9,037 nt of DNA from NCBI GenBank assembly GCA_934447715.1, contig CAKSER010000052.1, forward strand, positions 1 to 9,037, given 5' to 3'. Both the position numbers and the translations under genes were made by a program. Origin of the DNA: an uncultured Eubacteriales bacterium. Its GTDB lineage: Bacteria; Bacillota; Clostridia; Oscillospirales; CAG-272. Positions 1 through 5,786 of the stretch are shown here, in pieces (positions within the stretch are counted from its first letter, which is position 1; each line of letters opens with the position of its first letter). The notes under the pieces were generated by a model that did not search any database, was not told where the DNA came from, and saw only the letters and a program-made list of their open reading frames with translations.

Positions 1-35
1 CCTTTTTTTCACCGCTGAAGCTTCTTTTCTTCCCC

Positions 36-58
36 CGGTAGAACCGGGGGATTTTTTT
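36..58 (+). terminator. Strong rho-independent terminator on the plus strand
   Basis: CCCCCGG and CCGGGGG pair as a GC-rich stem around a 4-base loop, and the plus strand continues with A then seven T. This is a textbook terminator for a gene entering from the left, outside the window. It faces the minus-strand array and would separate the two convergent transcription units. No coding sequence can be assigned in 1-35. Confidence 0.85.
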
Positions 59-80
59 CTACGCCTAAAGACGACATTAA

Positions 81-116
81 AACCCGAAAGGCCTGTATTT
101 CAAGACCTTTCGGGTT
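81..116 (-). terminator. Probable terminator of the minus-strand array
   Basis: A perfect 11-bp inverted repeat (AACCCGAAAGG at 81-91, CCTTTCGGGTT at 106-116) encloses a 14-base loop. Read on the minus strand the stem is followed by GGGTTTTAATG, a short T-run. It is about 65 bases past the last stop of the array. The T-run is short, so termination may be partial, but the stem is strong. Confidence 0.55.
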
Positions 117-132
117 CTGCGGTTACCTTAAA

Positions 133-164
133 TTTGCCAAGCCTCCCGATGGCGTGGCGGCAAA
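133..164. repeat. Inverted repeat past the last gene
   Basis: TTTGCC (133-138) pairs with GGCAAA (159-164), with a smaller GCC/GGC pair inside and an asymmetric bulge. It lies 17 bases beyond the last stop. There is no T-run on the minus strand, so it may be a 3'-end stabilising hairpin ahead of the stem at 81-116. Confidence 0.35.
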
Positions 165-181
165 GAGCAAAATAATTTACT

Positions 182-520
182 CTAAAAAGAATCGTAAAGC
201 TTTTGTAATTTCAGAATATTCTTGCCTAAAACAGTGTCTGTCAGACTATTTGCCGAATCAGTAATTAAATATGACGATTCTAATAGCCTCTGTTTTCTCC
301 CATATTTGAAATGAATTTCCCCTTTGCCTGCATAATCGAGCAGCTCGCTCATTTCGGGAATAACAACATTTTGTATTTGTTCCTTACTCCACCGGGATGC
401 CTTTCCGTCAAGAATTAATCTCTTTTCGTTTTCGGCGTCTTTTAATACGTCTGTCAACAGGCATGTAAAAAGACGCTGCTCTTCTTTTTCTGCTTTCCGG
501 TTTGCAAAAAGCATTGACAT
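182..520 (-). CDS. Immunity-type 'SRWSKEQIQN' protein, last gene of the array
   Basis: 112-residue soluble, largely helical protein. Strong landmarks are RLFTCLLTDVLKDAENE (about 16-32), LILDGKASRWSKEQIQNVVIPEMSELL (35-61), and KYGRKQRLLESSYLITDS (72-89), followed by TVLGKNILKLQKLY (96-109). I recall proteins with the same 'SRWSK-x-QIQN ... PEM-x-E/S-LL ... KYG-K/R-KQR-x-LES' set in Firmicutes, often beside Rhs toxins, without a formal name. The ATG at 520 has a G-rich site (GGGTGGGGAT) directly upstream, which suits the ATG at 514 (third codon) about as well; the difference is two residues. It is the last minus-strand gene before the terminator region at 1-181, and its stop (TAG) is 18 bases left of the inverted repeat at 133-164. 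Confidence 0.8.
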   Translation of the reverse strand: MSMLFANRKAEKEEQRLFTCLLTDVLKDAENEKRLILDGKASRWSKEQIQNVVIPEMSELLDYAGKGEIHFKYGRKQRLLESSYLITDSANSLTDTVLGKNILKLQKLYDSF

Positions 521-570
521 ATCCCCACCCCGATTGTTTTTCGTCAGATTCCGGTACCGTAATTTTCAGT

Positions 571-909
571 CTATCTTAAGCTCCTGTTTGCATACCGCAA
601 TGTCAGTATAAAGGAAACAATTGCAGCAGAAATAAGGAAACCGATCGGAAGTGCCGCAAGAATGAGTACCACTGCAAACGAATGCAGCATTTCGGCAAGC
701 TTTGCGGCAGCAACAAACTTAAGCGAAAAGAGCACATCCCATAAAATATAGTGAAACATTCCAAACCCGTCCATCTCCTTGCGATAGAACACTACACCCC
801 TATACTCAACGCAGTCTTCTTTTTTCCATTCAGGGTTAAGAAAATCCTTAATTGCAAGAATAAATACTCTTGCATACAAAGATATGCCGGTCATTTTGTA
901 CCTTTTCAT
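571..909 (-). CDS. Membrane-anchored immunity-type protein
   Basis: 112-residue protein. The first 75 residues are amphipathic and mixed (ARVFILAIKDFLNPEWKKEDCVEYRGVVFYRKE), followed by one long hydrophobic region at about 78-105 (FAVVLILAALPIGFLISAAIVSFILTL), split by Pro88 and Gly90. That makes either a tilted single helix or a short hairpin. A basic tail (RYANRSLR) closes it. The ATG at 909 has AGGTGA about 6 bases upstream; an ATG six codons earlier (927) has no proper site and overlaps that ribosome binding site. It would sit in the cytoplasmic membrane with its soluble part inside. It follows the lipoprotein gene by 28 bases. No family is recognised. Confidence 0.75.
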   Translation of the reverse strand: MKRYKMTGISLYARVFILAIKDFLNPEWKKEDCVEYRGVVFYRKEMDGFGMFHYILWDVLFSLKFVAAAKLAEMLHSFAVVLILAALPIGFLISAAIVSFILTLRYANRSLR

Positions 910-937
910 TGCACTCACCTTTTTCATTATGTATACC

Positions 938-1474
938 CTATATAAGCTCCGTGCTTATGCCGACAATGGTATTTGACGCGTCATATTCAATAGTGATCAG
1001 ATATCCGTCCTTGGTATAGTGTGAAGAAACACGAGGCGTGTCGCTTCTTCCGGTGCCAAGGAACAGAAATTCCCCGTTCGGATCGGTTTTTCTCACTTCT
1101 TCAAGCGATTGACCCTTTTTCAATCGGTCTAAGTCAGATTTTAAAAGCTGAACGTCATATACATTTCCCAAAATTCTGTTTCCTGAAGCGTCAAAAAGAA
1201 GAACAGCCGCTTTTCCGTCGCCAAGATACGAAACCCGATATAAACCGTTGCTTTTCCTTAAGCATTCAATCGGATACTCGGCATTCAGCTCGGTTATTGA
1301 GCCATCAAGCTTTGCAATATCGGATAGCTGTGAATTTTCATAGGTCTCGGAGGTTAGATCAATCAGACTTTTGTCCGACGGAGATTCTTCGATTTTAAAA
1401 TCACTTTCCCCTTTTGCACAAGCGCAAAACAAAAGCAGCGGAACAATTATTGCAAAACAAAGCTTTTTAAACAT
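938..1474 (-). CDS. Lipoprotein with BamE/SmpA-like C-terminal domain
   Basis: 178-residue lipoprotein. The signal peptide is MFKKLCFAIIVPLLLFCAC with a slightly unusual lipobox (FCAC), so Cys19 would be lipidated. A variable acidic linker follows, then a middle part with YRVSYLGDGKAAVLLFDASGNRILG (about 79-103). The C-terminal domain (about 112-178) has LDRLKKGQSLEEVRKTDPNGEF and DGYLITIEYDASNTIVGI, the pattern of BamE/SmpA-like and BLIP-like domains ('L-x-x-G-x-S/T-x-x-E-V ... D-G-x-x-x-x-x-Y-D'). These small domains bind other proteins. The start is the ATG at 1474, preceded by GAGGTG 8 bases upstream; the frame is open 27 codons further, but those residues lack a ribosome binding site and would bury the signal peptide. 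It is a likely surface immunity protein. Confidence 0.83.
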   Translation of the reverse strand: MFKKLCFAIIVPLLLFCACAKGESDFKIEESPSDKSLIDLTSETYENSQLSDIAKLDGSITELNAEYPIECLRKSNGLYRVSYLGDGKAAVLLFDASGNRILGNVYDVQLLKSDLDRLKKGQSLEEVRKTDPNGEFLFLGTGRSDTPRVSSHYTKDGYLITIEYDASNTIVGISTELI

Positions 1475-1581
1475 AATATTACACCTCGTTCTCTCAAATA
1501 TTTGTTTATCACATTTTTCAAGCCACACCGATTGTACACCGCTCACCGCAAACAATTTTTAAATCATCATTAATACCGAAC

Positions 1582-1920
1582 TCATGGAACAAGCCTGATA
1601 TGAAAATCATCATTCGTGACAATGGTAACCCAAAATTTCTCCCTCGAATGTGCATTTCTCAGATAGTAATTTACCAGATAATCTATCGCGGTCTGCGCAG
1701 TTTCAACCGGATCTTGACTTTCGCTGTACCAGCTGTCACAGGATACATTAAAATGCTTACCGTCATGCGTAATTATGTCTCCACCAAGTATCAGCATTCC
1801 GTTATTCATCGCTTCACATATAAATGCCGTTGCAGAGGGAAAATCAAATGCATATTCGCCGATCCCATCCTCTGTCAGATCTATAACATCGTAGCTTATA
1901 TCCCACGCTTTAAATTTCAT
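1582..1920 (-). CDS. Imm40-like immunity protein
   Basis: 112-residue soluble protein. After an N-terminal strand (MKFKAWDISY) come GIGEYAFDFPSATAFICEAMNNGMLILGGDIIT (about 19-51), NVSCDSWYSES (58-68) and PVETAQTAIDYLVNYY (71-86). The combination of an aromatic/F-P helix, the I-L-G-G-D motif (44-48) and a following Trp-Tyr resembles immunity protein 40 (Imm40), a small alpha/beta immunity family in polymorphic toxin loci. I assign it from pattern memory only. Imm40 proteins protect from toxins of several kinds, so the target cannot be guessed. The ATG at 1920 follows AAAGGACGG by about 8 bases. It is placed 17 bases after the stop of the preceding gene, so it is very likely in the same operon. 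Confidence 0.75.
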   Translation of the reverse strand: MKFKAWDISYDVIDLTEDGIGEYAFDFPSATAFICEAMNNGMLILGGDIITHDGKHFNVSCDSWYSESQDPVETAQTAIDYLVNYYLRNAHSREKFWVTIVTNDDFHIRLVP

Positions 1921-1937
1921 TTTTTTTACCGTCCTTT

Positions 1938-2609
1938 TTAATTCTGCTTGGTATTTAATAAGACCATCTCATCCCCGTTATAATCATAATTACTCGGCAG
2001 TATAACAAACTTGCCCGTCTTTTTTAATACTTCGATTGCATAAGATAAGTTCTTACCGTAATACTCTGCCATTCGTTTGCTTATCCACGGAAAGCAGAAT
2101 ACATTTTTACCCATTGCACAGCCGATTGCCGCCATGCATCTGAATTTTGTGTTGCCTACTCCCCTAAGCGGCACTTCATTGTATCTGTCCTTATCAATTT
2201 CAAACAAATTCCTGATGTCTTCGGCTGAAAGCTCCGAATTATGCTTCTTTAAACTACTTTCAACCGCCTTGCGCGTTGATAGCTTCTTGTTAAAACCCGG
2301 ATATACCAAATCCATATAGCATGAAATTTGATTAATATCCTTCATAGACACCTGTTTTTCGTCGATAAACACTTTGGTTTCCGACCAAATTACAAAATCG
2401 CGAGACGAAATCGGAATTTTCGGAAGCATGGGAAGCGCATAACTGATTCCCCATGAGCCGGAATCGATATCGCCACTCAGAAGCGTAATTCCTTTTCTGA
2501 ATGTGTGCGAAAAGCTGTTGCAGGTAACCGAGAATTCGTCGCAATCTGCTTTGCACTTAACATATCCTTCAAAATCGACTATTTTAATCTGATTTATCTG
2601 ATTGTTCAT
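1938..2609 (-). CDS. Degenerate ABC-ATPase-like protein (no catalytic residues)
   Basis: 223-residue soluble protein, the largest of the small genes. Its layout follows an ABC ATPase domain with the active-site positions altered. Residues 40-59 read GITLLSGDIDSGSWGISYAL, like a strand plus Walker A loop, but the invariant Gly-Lys-Ser/Thr is missing. A helical insert follows (SLKKHNSELSAEDIRNLFEID, about 118-138). Then LRGVGNTKFRCMAAIGCAM (148-166) sits where the LSGGQ signature helix would be. Next NVFCFPWISKRM (169-180) takes the Walker B place with no Asp-Glu. Last, TGKFVILPSN (198-207) fits the final strand and H-loop position, without His. From memory, similar 'GDIDSG-x-W' proteins occur near Rhs loci. 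It should not hydrolyse ATP. An immunity or binding role is inferred. The ATG at 2609 has AAGGG about 13 bases upstream. Confidence 0.8.
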   Translation of the reverse strand: MNNQINQIKIVDFEGYVKCKADCDEFSVTCNSFSHTFRKGITLLSGDIDSGSWGISYALPMLPKIPISSRDFVIWSETKVFIDEKQVSMKDINQISCYMDLVYPGFNKKLSTRKAVESSLKKHNSELSAEDIRNLFEIDKDRYNEVPLRGVGNTKFRCMAAIGCAMGKNVFCFPWISKRMAEYYGKNLSYAIEVLKKTGKFVILPSNYDYNGDEMVLLNTKQN

Positions 2610-2671
2610 ATTTATTTCAGTCCCTTTTCAACATTTAACACAATTCACGTTTTCTTTTCATCATCCAGAAA

Positions 2672-2691
2672 GTTAACCGGAAGTTTTCTGC
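2672..2691 (-). repeat. Short repeat copy A
   Basis: 20 bases matching positions 7555-7574 at 19 of 20 in the same orientation. It lies about 29 bases past the stop of the gene ending at 2720, much as the other copy lies just past the stop at 7606. This common placement after an immunity-type gene hints at a shared cassette end or a short mobile repeat. Confidence 0.5.
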
Positions 2692-2719
2692 AATAGCACT
2701 CCCCCCGTCCATGCGGTTT

Positions 2720-3226
2720 TCAAACATTCTCCACATATGCAGTTTCTTTTCTGTTGTATTCAATTTTACCGTAACCGGCCTGATAACCGCCCTTGGTATA
2801 AAGACAATACCTTCTTTCCTTTGCATTGGTCTCGTGGGTGTATATGACGCTCCAGCTCAGTGCTTCATCAAACACATATATGTCTTCCGGAAGCTCTGAT
2901 TTGACAACCTCCGACCAGCAATCCGCAAACAAAACGCTCGGCTTCGGATATTTCCAATAATTCGGGATGTGTATCCGATCGCAGGAATGAATATCCCACA
3001 TAATAAAAACATTTTGCTTATCAAGCAGCAGCATGTCCGCCTTGTACTCCGAAATAACATTCGGGGATAAAAGGCAATCCCAAAGATAGCCTGTATAACA
3101 GAGTCCGTCGCTGAACATCTGCTTATTTTCAATATACTCGGCGTAAAACGTCGAATTTGTATTTACAAATGTCTGTATATATTCACTCCGCAGAAAATCC
3201 GATTCCTCGGAATTTAAAATTTTCAT
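2720..3226 (-). CDS. Immunity-type protein with GYLWDCL and LPEDIYVFDE motifs
   Basis: 168-residue soluble protein starting MKILNSEESDFL. Landmarks are FYAEYIENKQMFSDGLCYTGYLWDCL (about 27-52), MWDIHSCDRIHIPNYWKY (about 76-93) and LPEDIYVFDEALSWSVIYTHE (about 112-132). The last motif, 'L-P-x-D-I-Y-x-F-D-E ... T-H-E', recurs in several small proteins near Firmicute toxins. No formal family is claimed. The ATG at 3226 is 17 bases after the previous stop, with a weak GGGTG site; a TTG eight codons upstream overlaps the previous gene's end and is less likely. The final 25 residues (KGGYQAGYGKIEYNRKETAYVENV) lie beyond the last motif and look unlike the rest, so they may be a run-on into foreign DNA after loss of the native C-terminus. 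Confidence 0.77.
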   Translation of the reverse strand: MKILNSEESDFLRSEYIQTFVNTNSTFYAEYIENKQMFSDGLCYTGYLWDCLLSPNVISEYKADMLLLDKQNVFIMWDIHSCDRIHIPNYWKYPKPSVLFADCWSEVVKSELPEDIYVFDEALSWSVIYTHETNAKERRYCLYTKGGYQAGYGKIEYNRKETAYVENV

Positions 3227-3243
3227 TTTCAGCACCCAAAACC

Positions 3244-3657
3244 TTAACAAACGGAAAACCCGTTTCTATGCCTGTTTTCATATTCGTTATAAAAGTATTT
3301 TAATGACATTTCCCACGAATGGTCTTCTGTCTGCCTCGCCCTTTCAAGGCTGAACTCATACTCCGGAATAAGCATTTCAGCCGGAACATTAAGAAGCCTT
3401 TCGTATATAATATCCGCTCCCGGCCAGTTCATGCCCATAAGCCACTCAAAAAGCCTGCTAATGTATATCCGAAGCTCATCATCGCTTTTGCCTGCCAATA
3501 CTTTGGCACAGTTTTCCCATACCGATTTATCCTCAACCGGCATAATCAAAACAGATAAAAATTCAATTTTATTCGCCATTTCGATCCCCAGCTTCTGCTG
3601 CTCGGCACTGCTGCTTTGGGATAATAATTTAAACAATTCGTTGATATTGCAACTCAT
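3244..3657 (-). CDS. DUF5071-like immunity-type protein
   Basis: 137-residue soluble, mostly helical protein. The stretch DKSVWENCAKVLAGKSDDEL (43-62), LFEWLMGMNWPGAD (69-82) and the downstream ERLLNVP match what I know of the DUF5071 family, whose hallmark is a 'W-L-x-D/G-M/L-N-W-P-G-A' motif; the usual Asp is Gly here. The closing 'D-x-x-W-x-x-x-L' (112-119) also fits. DUF5071 proteins are small helical proteins seen in toxin-immunity neighbourhoods; the mechanism is unknown. I prefer the ATG at 3657, which has GAGG 10 bases upstream. An in-frame ATG at 3672 overlaps the previous stop (ATGA) and would add five residues (MRQQF). Its own ribosome binding site sits in that overlap, so coupling is likely. 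Confidence 0.8.
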   Translation of the reverse strand: MSCNINELFKLLSQSSSAEQQKLGIEMANKIEFLSVLIMPVEDKSVWENCAKVLAGKSDDELRIYISRLFEWLMGMNWPGADIIYERLLNVPAEMLIPEYEFSLERARQTEDHSWEMSLKYFYNEYENRHRNGFSVC

Positions 3658-3668
3658 AAATTGCTGCC

Positions 3669-3986
3669 TCATTTGTTTTTATATTTCTCTTTTGCAATTT
3701 CTTTCGGCTGGTTTTTCAACTGCTCTTTCAGCTCTTGAATTCTTTTTTTGGGCGTCCTTTCTGTTTTTGCATTCTTTAAAAACCAACCCCAAATAACTGT
3801 CAGTGAACTAACCGAACAATCTAAGGCCAGTCCGGAATAATTTTTCAAAACCTCAATTCTGGATTCGATTTGCCCCATATACCATTTGAAATAGCTCTCG
3901 GCCTCTGACTTAGTAAAATCGGAAAACGGCTTATCAATCGGCAAAATTAAAATATTATAGCTTATTTTTTCCTTTTTCCAATACAC
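3669..3986 (-). CDS. Immunity-type 'PFSDFTK...YFKWY' protein, probably C-terminally truncated
   Basis: 105-residue protein. The core is LPIDKPFSDFTKSEAESYFKWYM (about 15-37), then RIEVLKNY (43-50) and SSLTVIWGWFLK (60-71), then a Lys/Glu-rich helix to the end. From memory, relatives with 'FSDFTK-x-EA-x-x-YF-x-W' and 'SL-x-x-x-W-x-WF' run about twice as long, continuing into a second half that is absent here. I therefore read this as a truncated or degenerate member, though that rests on recall. The start is uncertain: the GTG at 3986 lies within the previous gene with AGGG about 10 bases upstream, and no ATG occurs before the conserved core. The stop overlaps an ATG of the next frame by four bases (ATGA). 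Confidence 0.66.
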   Translation of the reverse strand: MYWKKEKISYNILILPIDKPFSDFTKSEAESYFKWYMGQIESRIEVLKNYSGLALDCSVSSLTVIWGWFLKNAKTERTPKKRIQELKEQLKNQPKEIAKEKYKNK

Positions 3987-4461
3987 AATTTACATTCCCT
4001 GTTTCTTTAACAATTTTGTAAATAACATTTTTATATTTTGTCAGCTCCCTGCATACCGAATCAAACTCACCGTCAAAAGAATCACGCTCATAAAGCAAAT
4101 AAGCAAATTTTGAAAAGGCTTTTGACAGTGCTTTTAAAAAAGCAGTATAAAGGACCTCAATCTCATACAAGCATACCTCGCGGCAGCCGTCATATTCAAT
4201 GCACCTGACCGCGAGCATCTCATTTTGTTTGTGAATGTCCAGTCTATAAGAATTCCCCTCGATAAAATACAACCTGAAATCCGCATTCTTTTCAAATTGA
4301 TACGGAATTATTTTTTCTGCCCAATCAATAAGGATTCTATAGGTAAAATCGACCCATTCATGATCCGGAAAATCAACTACACCGCTGCTTATATATATTT
4401 CGGAAAAAAGAGAATCGCACGAGCTGTAGACACTATCAATATTAATAATTATTTCATCCAT
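3955..4461 (-). CDS. Immunity-type protein with FPDHEW...W motif
   Basis: 168-residue soluble protein. Landmarks are VVDFPDHEWVDFTYRILIDWAE (about 28-49), FRLYFIEGNSYRLDI (about 62-76) and a long C-terminal helical part (LYTAFLKALSKAFSKFAYLLYE, about 104-125). The order 'FPD-x-x-W-x-D-F ... L-x-x-W ... F-I/M-E/D-G-x-Y' recalls small Firmicute proteins found beside polymorphic toxins; I know of no formal name to give it. It starts 5 bases after the lipoprotein stop with no clear Shine-Dalgarno sequence, so translation is probably coupled. Its last 32 bases overlap the next gene in another frame. The unusual run VLEKGKNKL at the C-terminus lies in that overlap. Confidence 0.78.
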   Translation of the reverse strand: MDEIIINIDSVYSSCDSLFSEIYISSGVVDFPDHEWVDFTYRILIDWAEKIIPYQFEKNADFRLYFIEGNSYRLDIHKQNEMLAVRCIEYDGCREVCLYEIEVLYTAFLKALSKAFSKFAYLLYERDSFDGEFDSVCRELTKYKNVIYKIVKETGNVNCVLEKGKNKL

Positions 4462-4466
4462 ATAAT

Positions 4467-4907
4467 TTATTCAGCGTCCAACACCTTATCAATAAACTCT
4501 TCAAACTGATCCTCTTCAAAAAATCTTCTTCCCATGTAATACTTAAACTCGTAAAAATCTGTATACCTTGACTGACCGCACCAGTTGATATATTCATACT
4601 CTTCCTGATCGTATAATATCTTAATTACAATATCGGATTCCTTTCCGTCGGCAATTGCGCCAACCGGCTCCCCCAGATTAATGTAGCAATTCAGCTTTTG
4701 AAAATCATCCAGAAACTCCGAATTATTTTCAATGATTTTAAGTTCATTTTCCGAAAGACCGCTCATACCACCATCGGATACTTCAACAATAGAGATTTCT
4801 TTGATATCATCTGTTGAATGTAAAAATGGATATTTGCCTTTAACCCTGCATGATGTTAAAAGCAGCATTAAAAGCAGTATTAAAAGCACAGCACAGCGTT
4901 TTTTCAT
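4467..4907 (-). CDS. Small lipoprotein, probable surface immunity protein
   Basis: 146-residue protein with a classic lipoprotein signal: basic MKKR, a leucine-rich core, and the lipobox LTSC with the lipidated Cys at residue 20. The mature part is acidic, with IKEISIVEVSDGG near 35-47, a central GEPVGAIADGKESDIVIKI strand region and a C-terminal helix (EEDQFEEFIDKVLDAE). It would be anchored on the outer face of the membrane. The ATG at 4907 follows an exact AGGAGG by 7 bases. It may have its own promoter (TATAAT near 4967). The next gene starts 5 bases after its stop. Lipid-anchored immunity proteins intercept toxins outside the cytoplasm, for example cell-wall or membrane-targeting ones, but the target here is unknown. 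Confidence 0.83.
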   Translation of the reverse strand: MKKRCAVLLILLLMLLLTSCRVKGKYPFLHSTDDIKEISIVEVSDGGMSGLSENELKIIENNSEFLDDFQKLNCYINLGEPVGAIADGKESDIVIKILYDQEEYEYINWCGQSRYTDFYEFKYYMGRRFFEEDQFEEFIDKVLDAE

Positions 4908-4966
4908 AAGAGAACCTCCTGTTCAGTATGTATTTAATTATTTTCTGATGTTCTATTTTTAACATT

Positions 4967-4995
4967 ATTATAATTTCCCTATTCCGTTTTAAGAT
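4967..4995 (-). promoter_or_regulatory. Weak candidate promoter for the downstream lipoprotein gene
   Basis: The minus strand holds a perfect TATAAT (4972-4967), 60 bases upstream of the ATG at 4907. The hexamer 17 bases further upstream (ATCTTA) is a poor -35, and there is no extended -10. The setting, just past a hairpin in one of the larger gaps, is plausible for a new transcript start, but AT-rich DNA gives such matches by chance. Confidence 0.3.
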
Positions 4996-5000
4996 CATGT

Positions 5001-5029
5001 CCGGCTGTCAGCGCAGTGATGACTGCCGG
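5001..5029. repeat. Hairpin just past the zinc-ribbon gene
   Basis: Inverted repeat: 5 bp (CCGGC/GCCGG), an A-A mismatch, 4 bp (GTCA/TGAC), and a 9-base loop. It begins two bases past the stop of the minus-strand gene ending at 5032. No T-run follows, so it may protect the 3' end of the message or act as an attenuator and not a true terminator. Confidence 0.5.
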
Positions 5030-5031
5030 TT

Positions 5032-5313
5032 TCAGCCTTTTATTTCTTTTTGCTTTTTTTCAATTTGTCTCATTTCTTCAATCGAAATTCTTCTTTTACA
5101 TATCGGGCAATAAAACTCTTTCCAAATAAATTCTACGTCACCGATCATAAACGAATCGCCTAACGAAAAATCATAATTCTTAGCTTCAGGAGATCTCGAA
5201 TTAACTATTTTTGAGGTTCTTATGCGAGTCATTCTTGTTCCGCATGTCGGACAATAATGCTTTTTGAATATTGTATAAAAAATATCGTCATTAAAATATT
5301 TTCTTCCCCTCAT
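5032..5313 (-). CDS. Small zinc-ribbon protein
   Basis: 93-residue protein with two CPxC knuckles: YCPTCG at residues 20-25 and YCPICK at 68-73. The four cysteines (21, 24, 69, 72) are placed to hold one zinc ion. Between them lies a conserved-looking insert, SKIVNSRSPEAKNYDF and IGDVEFIWKEF. The C-terminus is a charged helix (ISIEEMRQIEKKQKE). The start is well defined: an AGGAGGG site at 5318-5324 lies 4 bases before the ATG. A perfect ribosome binding site and position in the array support a real, well-expressed gene. Small zinc ribbons are found as immunity-type proteins, regulators or adaptors. Nothing here separates those options, and no DNA-binding motif beyond the ribbon is visible. 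Confidence 0.82.
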   Translation of the reverse strand: MRGRKYFNDDIFYTIFKKHYCPTCGTRMTRIRTSKIVNSRSPEAKNYDFSLGDSFMIGDVEFIWKEFYCPICKRRISIEEMRQIEKKQKEIKG

Positions 5314-5345
5314 ATATCCCTCCTGTCAGCCCGACGCTTTTACCC

Positions 5346-5389
5346 GAAAAACAAAACAAAAACCAAACAGCCACGGCTTGTACGGCGGC
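5346..5389 (-). terminator. Possible rho-independent terminator
   Basis: On the minus strand an imperfect stem (GCCGCCG and CCGTGGC, with one G-T pair and one mismatch, loop of 6) is followed by a long T-rich run with interspersed G (5346-5369). It lies about 40 bases past the stop of the gene ending at 5431. The stem is weak, so this is at best a leaky terminator. Confidence 0.4.
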
Positions 5390-5430
5390 AAAAGGCAGAT
5401 TGTTTTGAATAATTCCGATTCCGGCACAGC

Positions 5431-5733
5431 TTACTTAGAATATTGATTTAATACTGATTCTACAAGTACCGCAAGCCTATAGTACGCCACTAATTCATCC
5501 TTTTCCGCTCCTGCCGACCGATTTATCAATTCCGCAAAAGCAGCTTTTACGGTTTCGGGAATAATTATGCCGGATGGAATCTCAATGAATTTCGCATGCT
5601 TTATAAGCTGTGTGCAATACCCTCCTAAAACAGAATCAATAGCCATAAGTTCAGGGGCACTTCGGCGCATTTTTGCAGGAATATTCGATTTTATAAATGC
5701 TTTCAAAATATACTCGTGCTGTTTGTTTTTCAT
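5431..5733 (-). CDS. Small helical protein, unnamed
   Basis: 100-residue soluble protein, mostly helical by eye, beginning MKNKQHEYILKAFIKSNIPAKM and ending LVAYYRLAVLVESVLNQYSK. A short hydrophobic motif (FIEIPSGIIIPETV) lies near residues 47-60. The start is the ATG at 5733, with AGGTGA five bases upstream; a GTG three codons earlier overlaps that ribosome binding site and is unlikely to be used. It shows no signal peptide, membrane segment or catalytic motif. It lies 53 bases beyond the stop of the previous gene and is followed by a possible terminator at 5346-5389. Placement among similar-sized genes suggests an immunity role. The family is not recognised. Confidence 0.72.
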   Translation of the reverse strand: MKNKQHEYILKAFIKSNIPAKMRRSAPELMAIDSVLGGYCTQLIKHAKFIEIPSGIIIPETVKAAFAELINRSAGAEKDELVAYYRLAVLVESVLNQYSK

Positions 5734-5786
5734 CGCGGTCACCTATTGCTTAAAGATTAAAGATATAGTAAATTAAGCCACAGCCA

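Noticed and set aside
1475..1555. 27-codon N-terminal extension of the BamE-like lipoprotein
   Set aside because: It would place the signal peptide internally, and the ATG at 1474 has its own GAGGTG site.
1371..1562. Plus-strand frame opposite the lipoprotein signal region
   Set aside because: No ribosome binding site or recognisable motifs; it is the complement of a clear lipoprotein gene. The same holds for the other plus-strand frames, so no plus-strand gene is called.
2635..2826. Minus-strand frame covering the end of the 2720-3226 gene and the repeat
   Set aside because: No ribosome binding site and odd composition; it is most likely a shifted reading of the gene end plus the repeat.
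4850..4890. Repeated AAAAGCA/AGCAGT units resembling a tandem repeat
   Set aside because: They are the leucine-rich core of a lipoprotein signal peptide; low complexity from coding is enough to explain them.
5370..5389. Stem at this site as a strong terminator
   Set aside because: The stem has a mismatch and a wobble pair and the T-rich run is interrupted by G; it is kept only as a low-confidence terminator.
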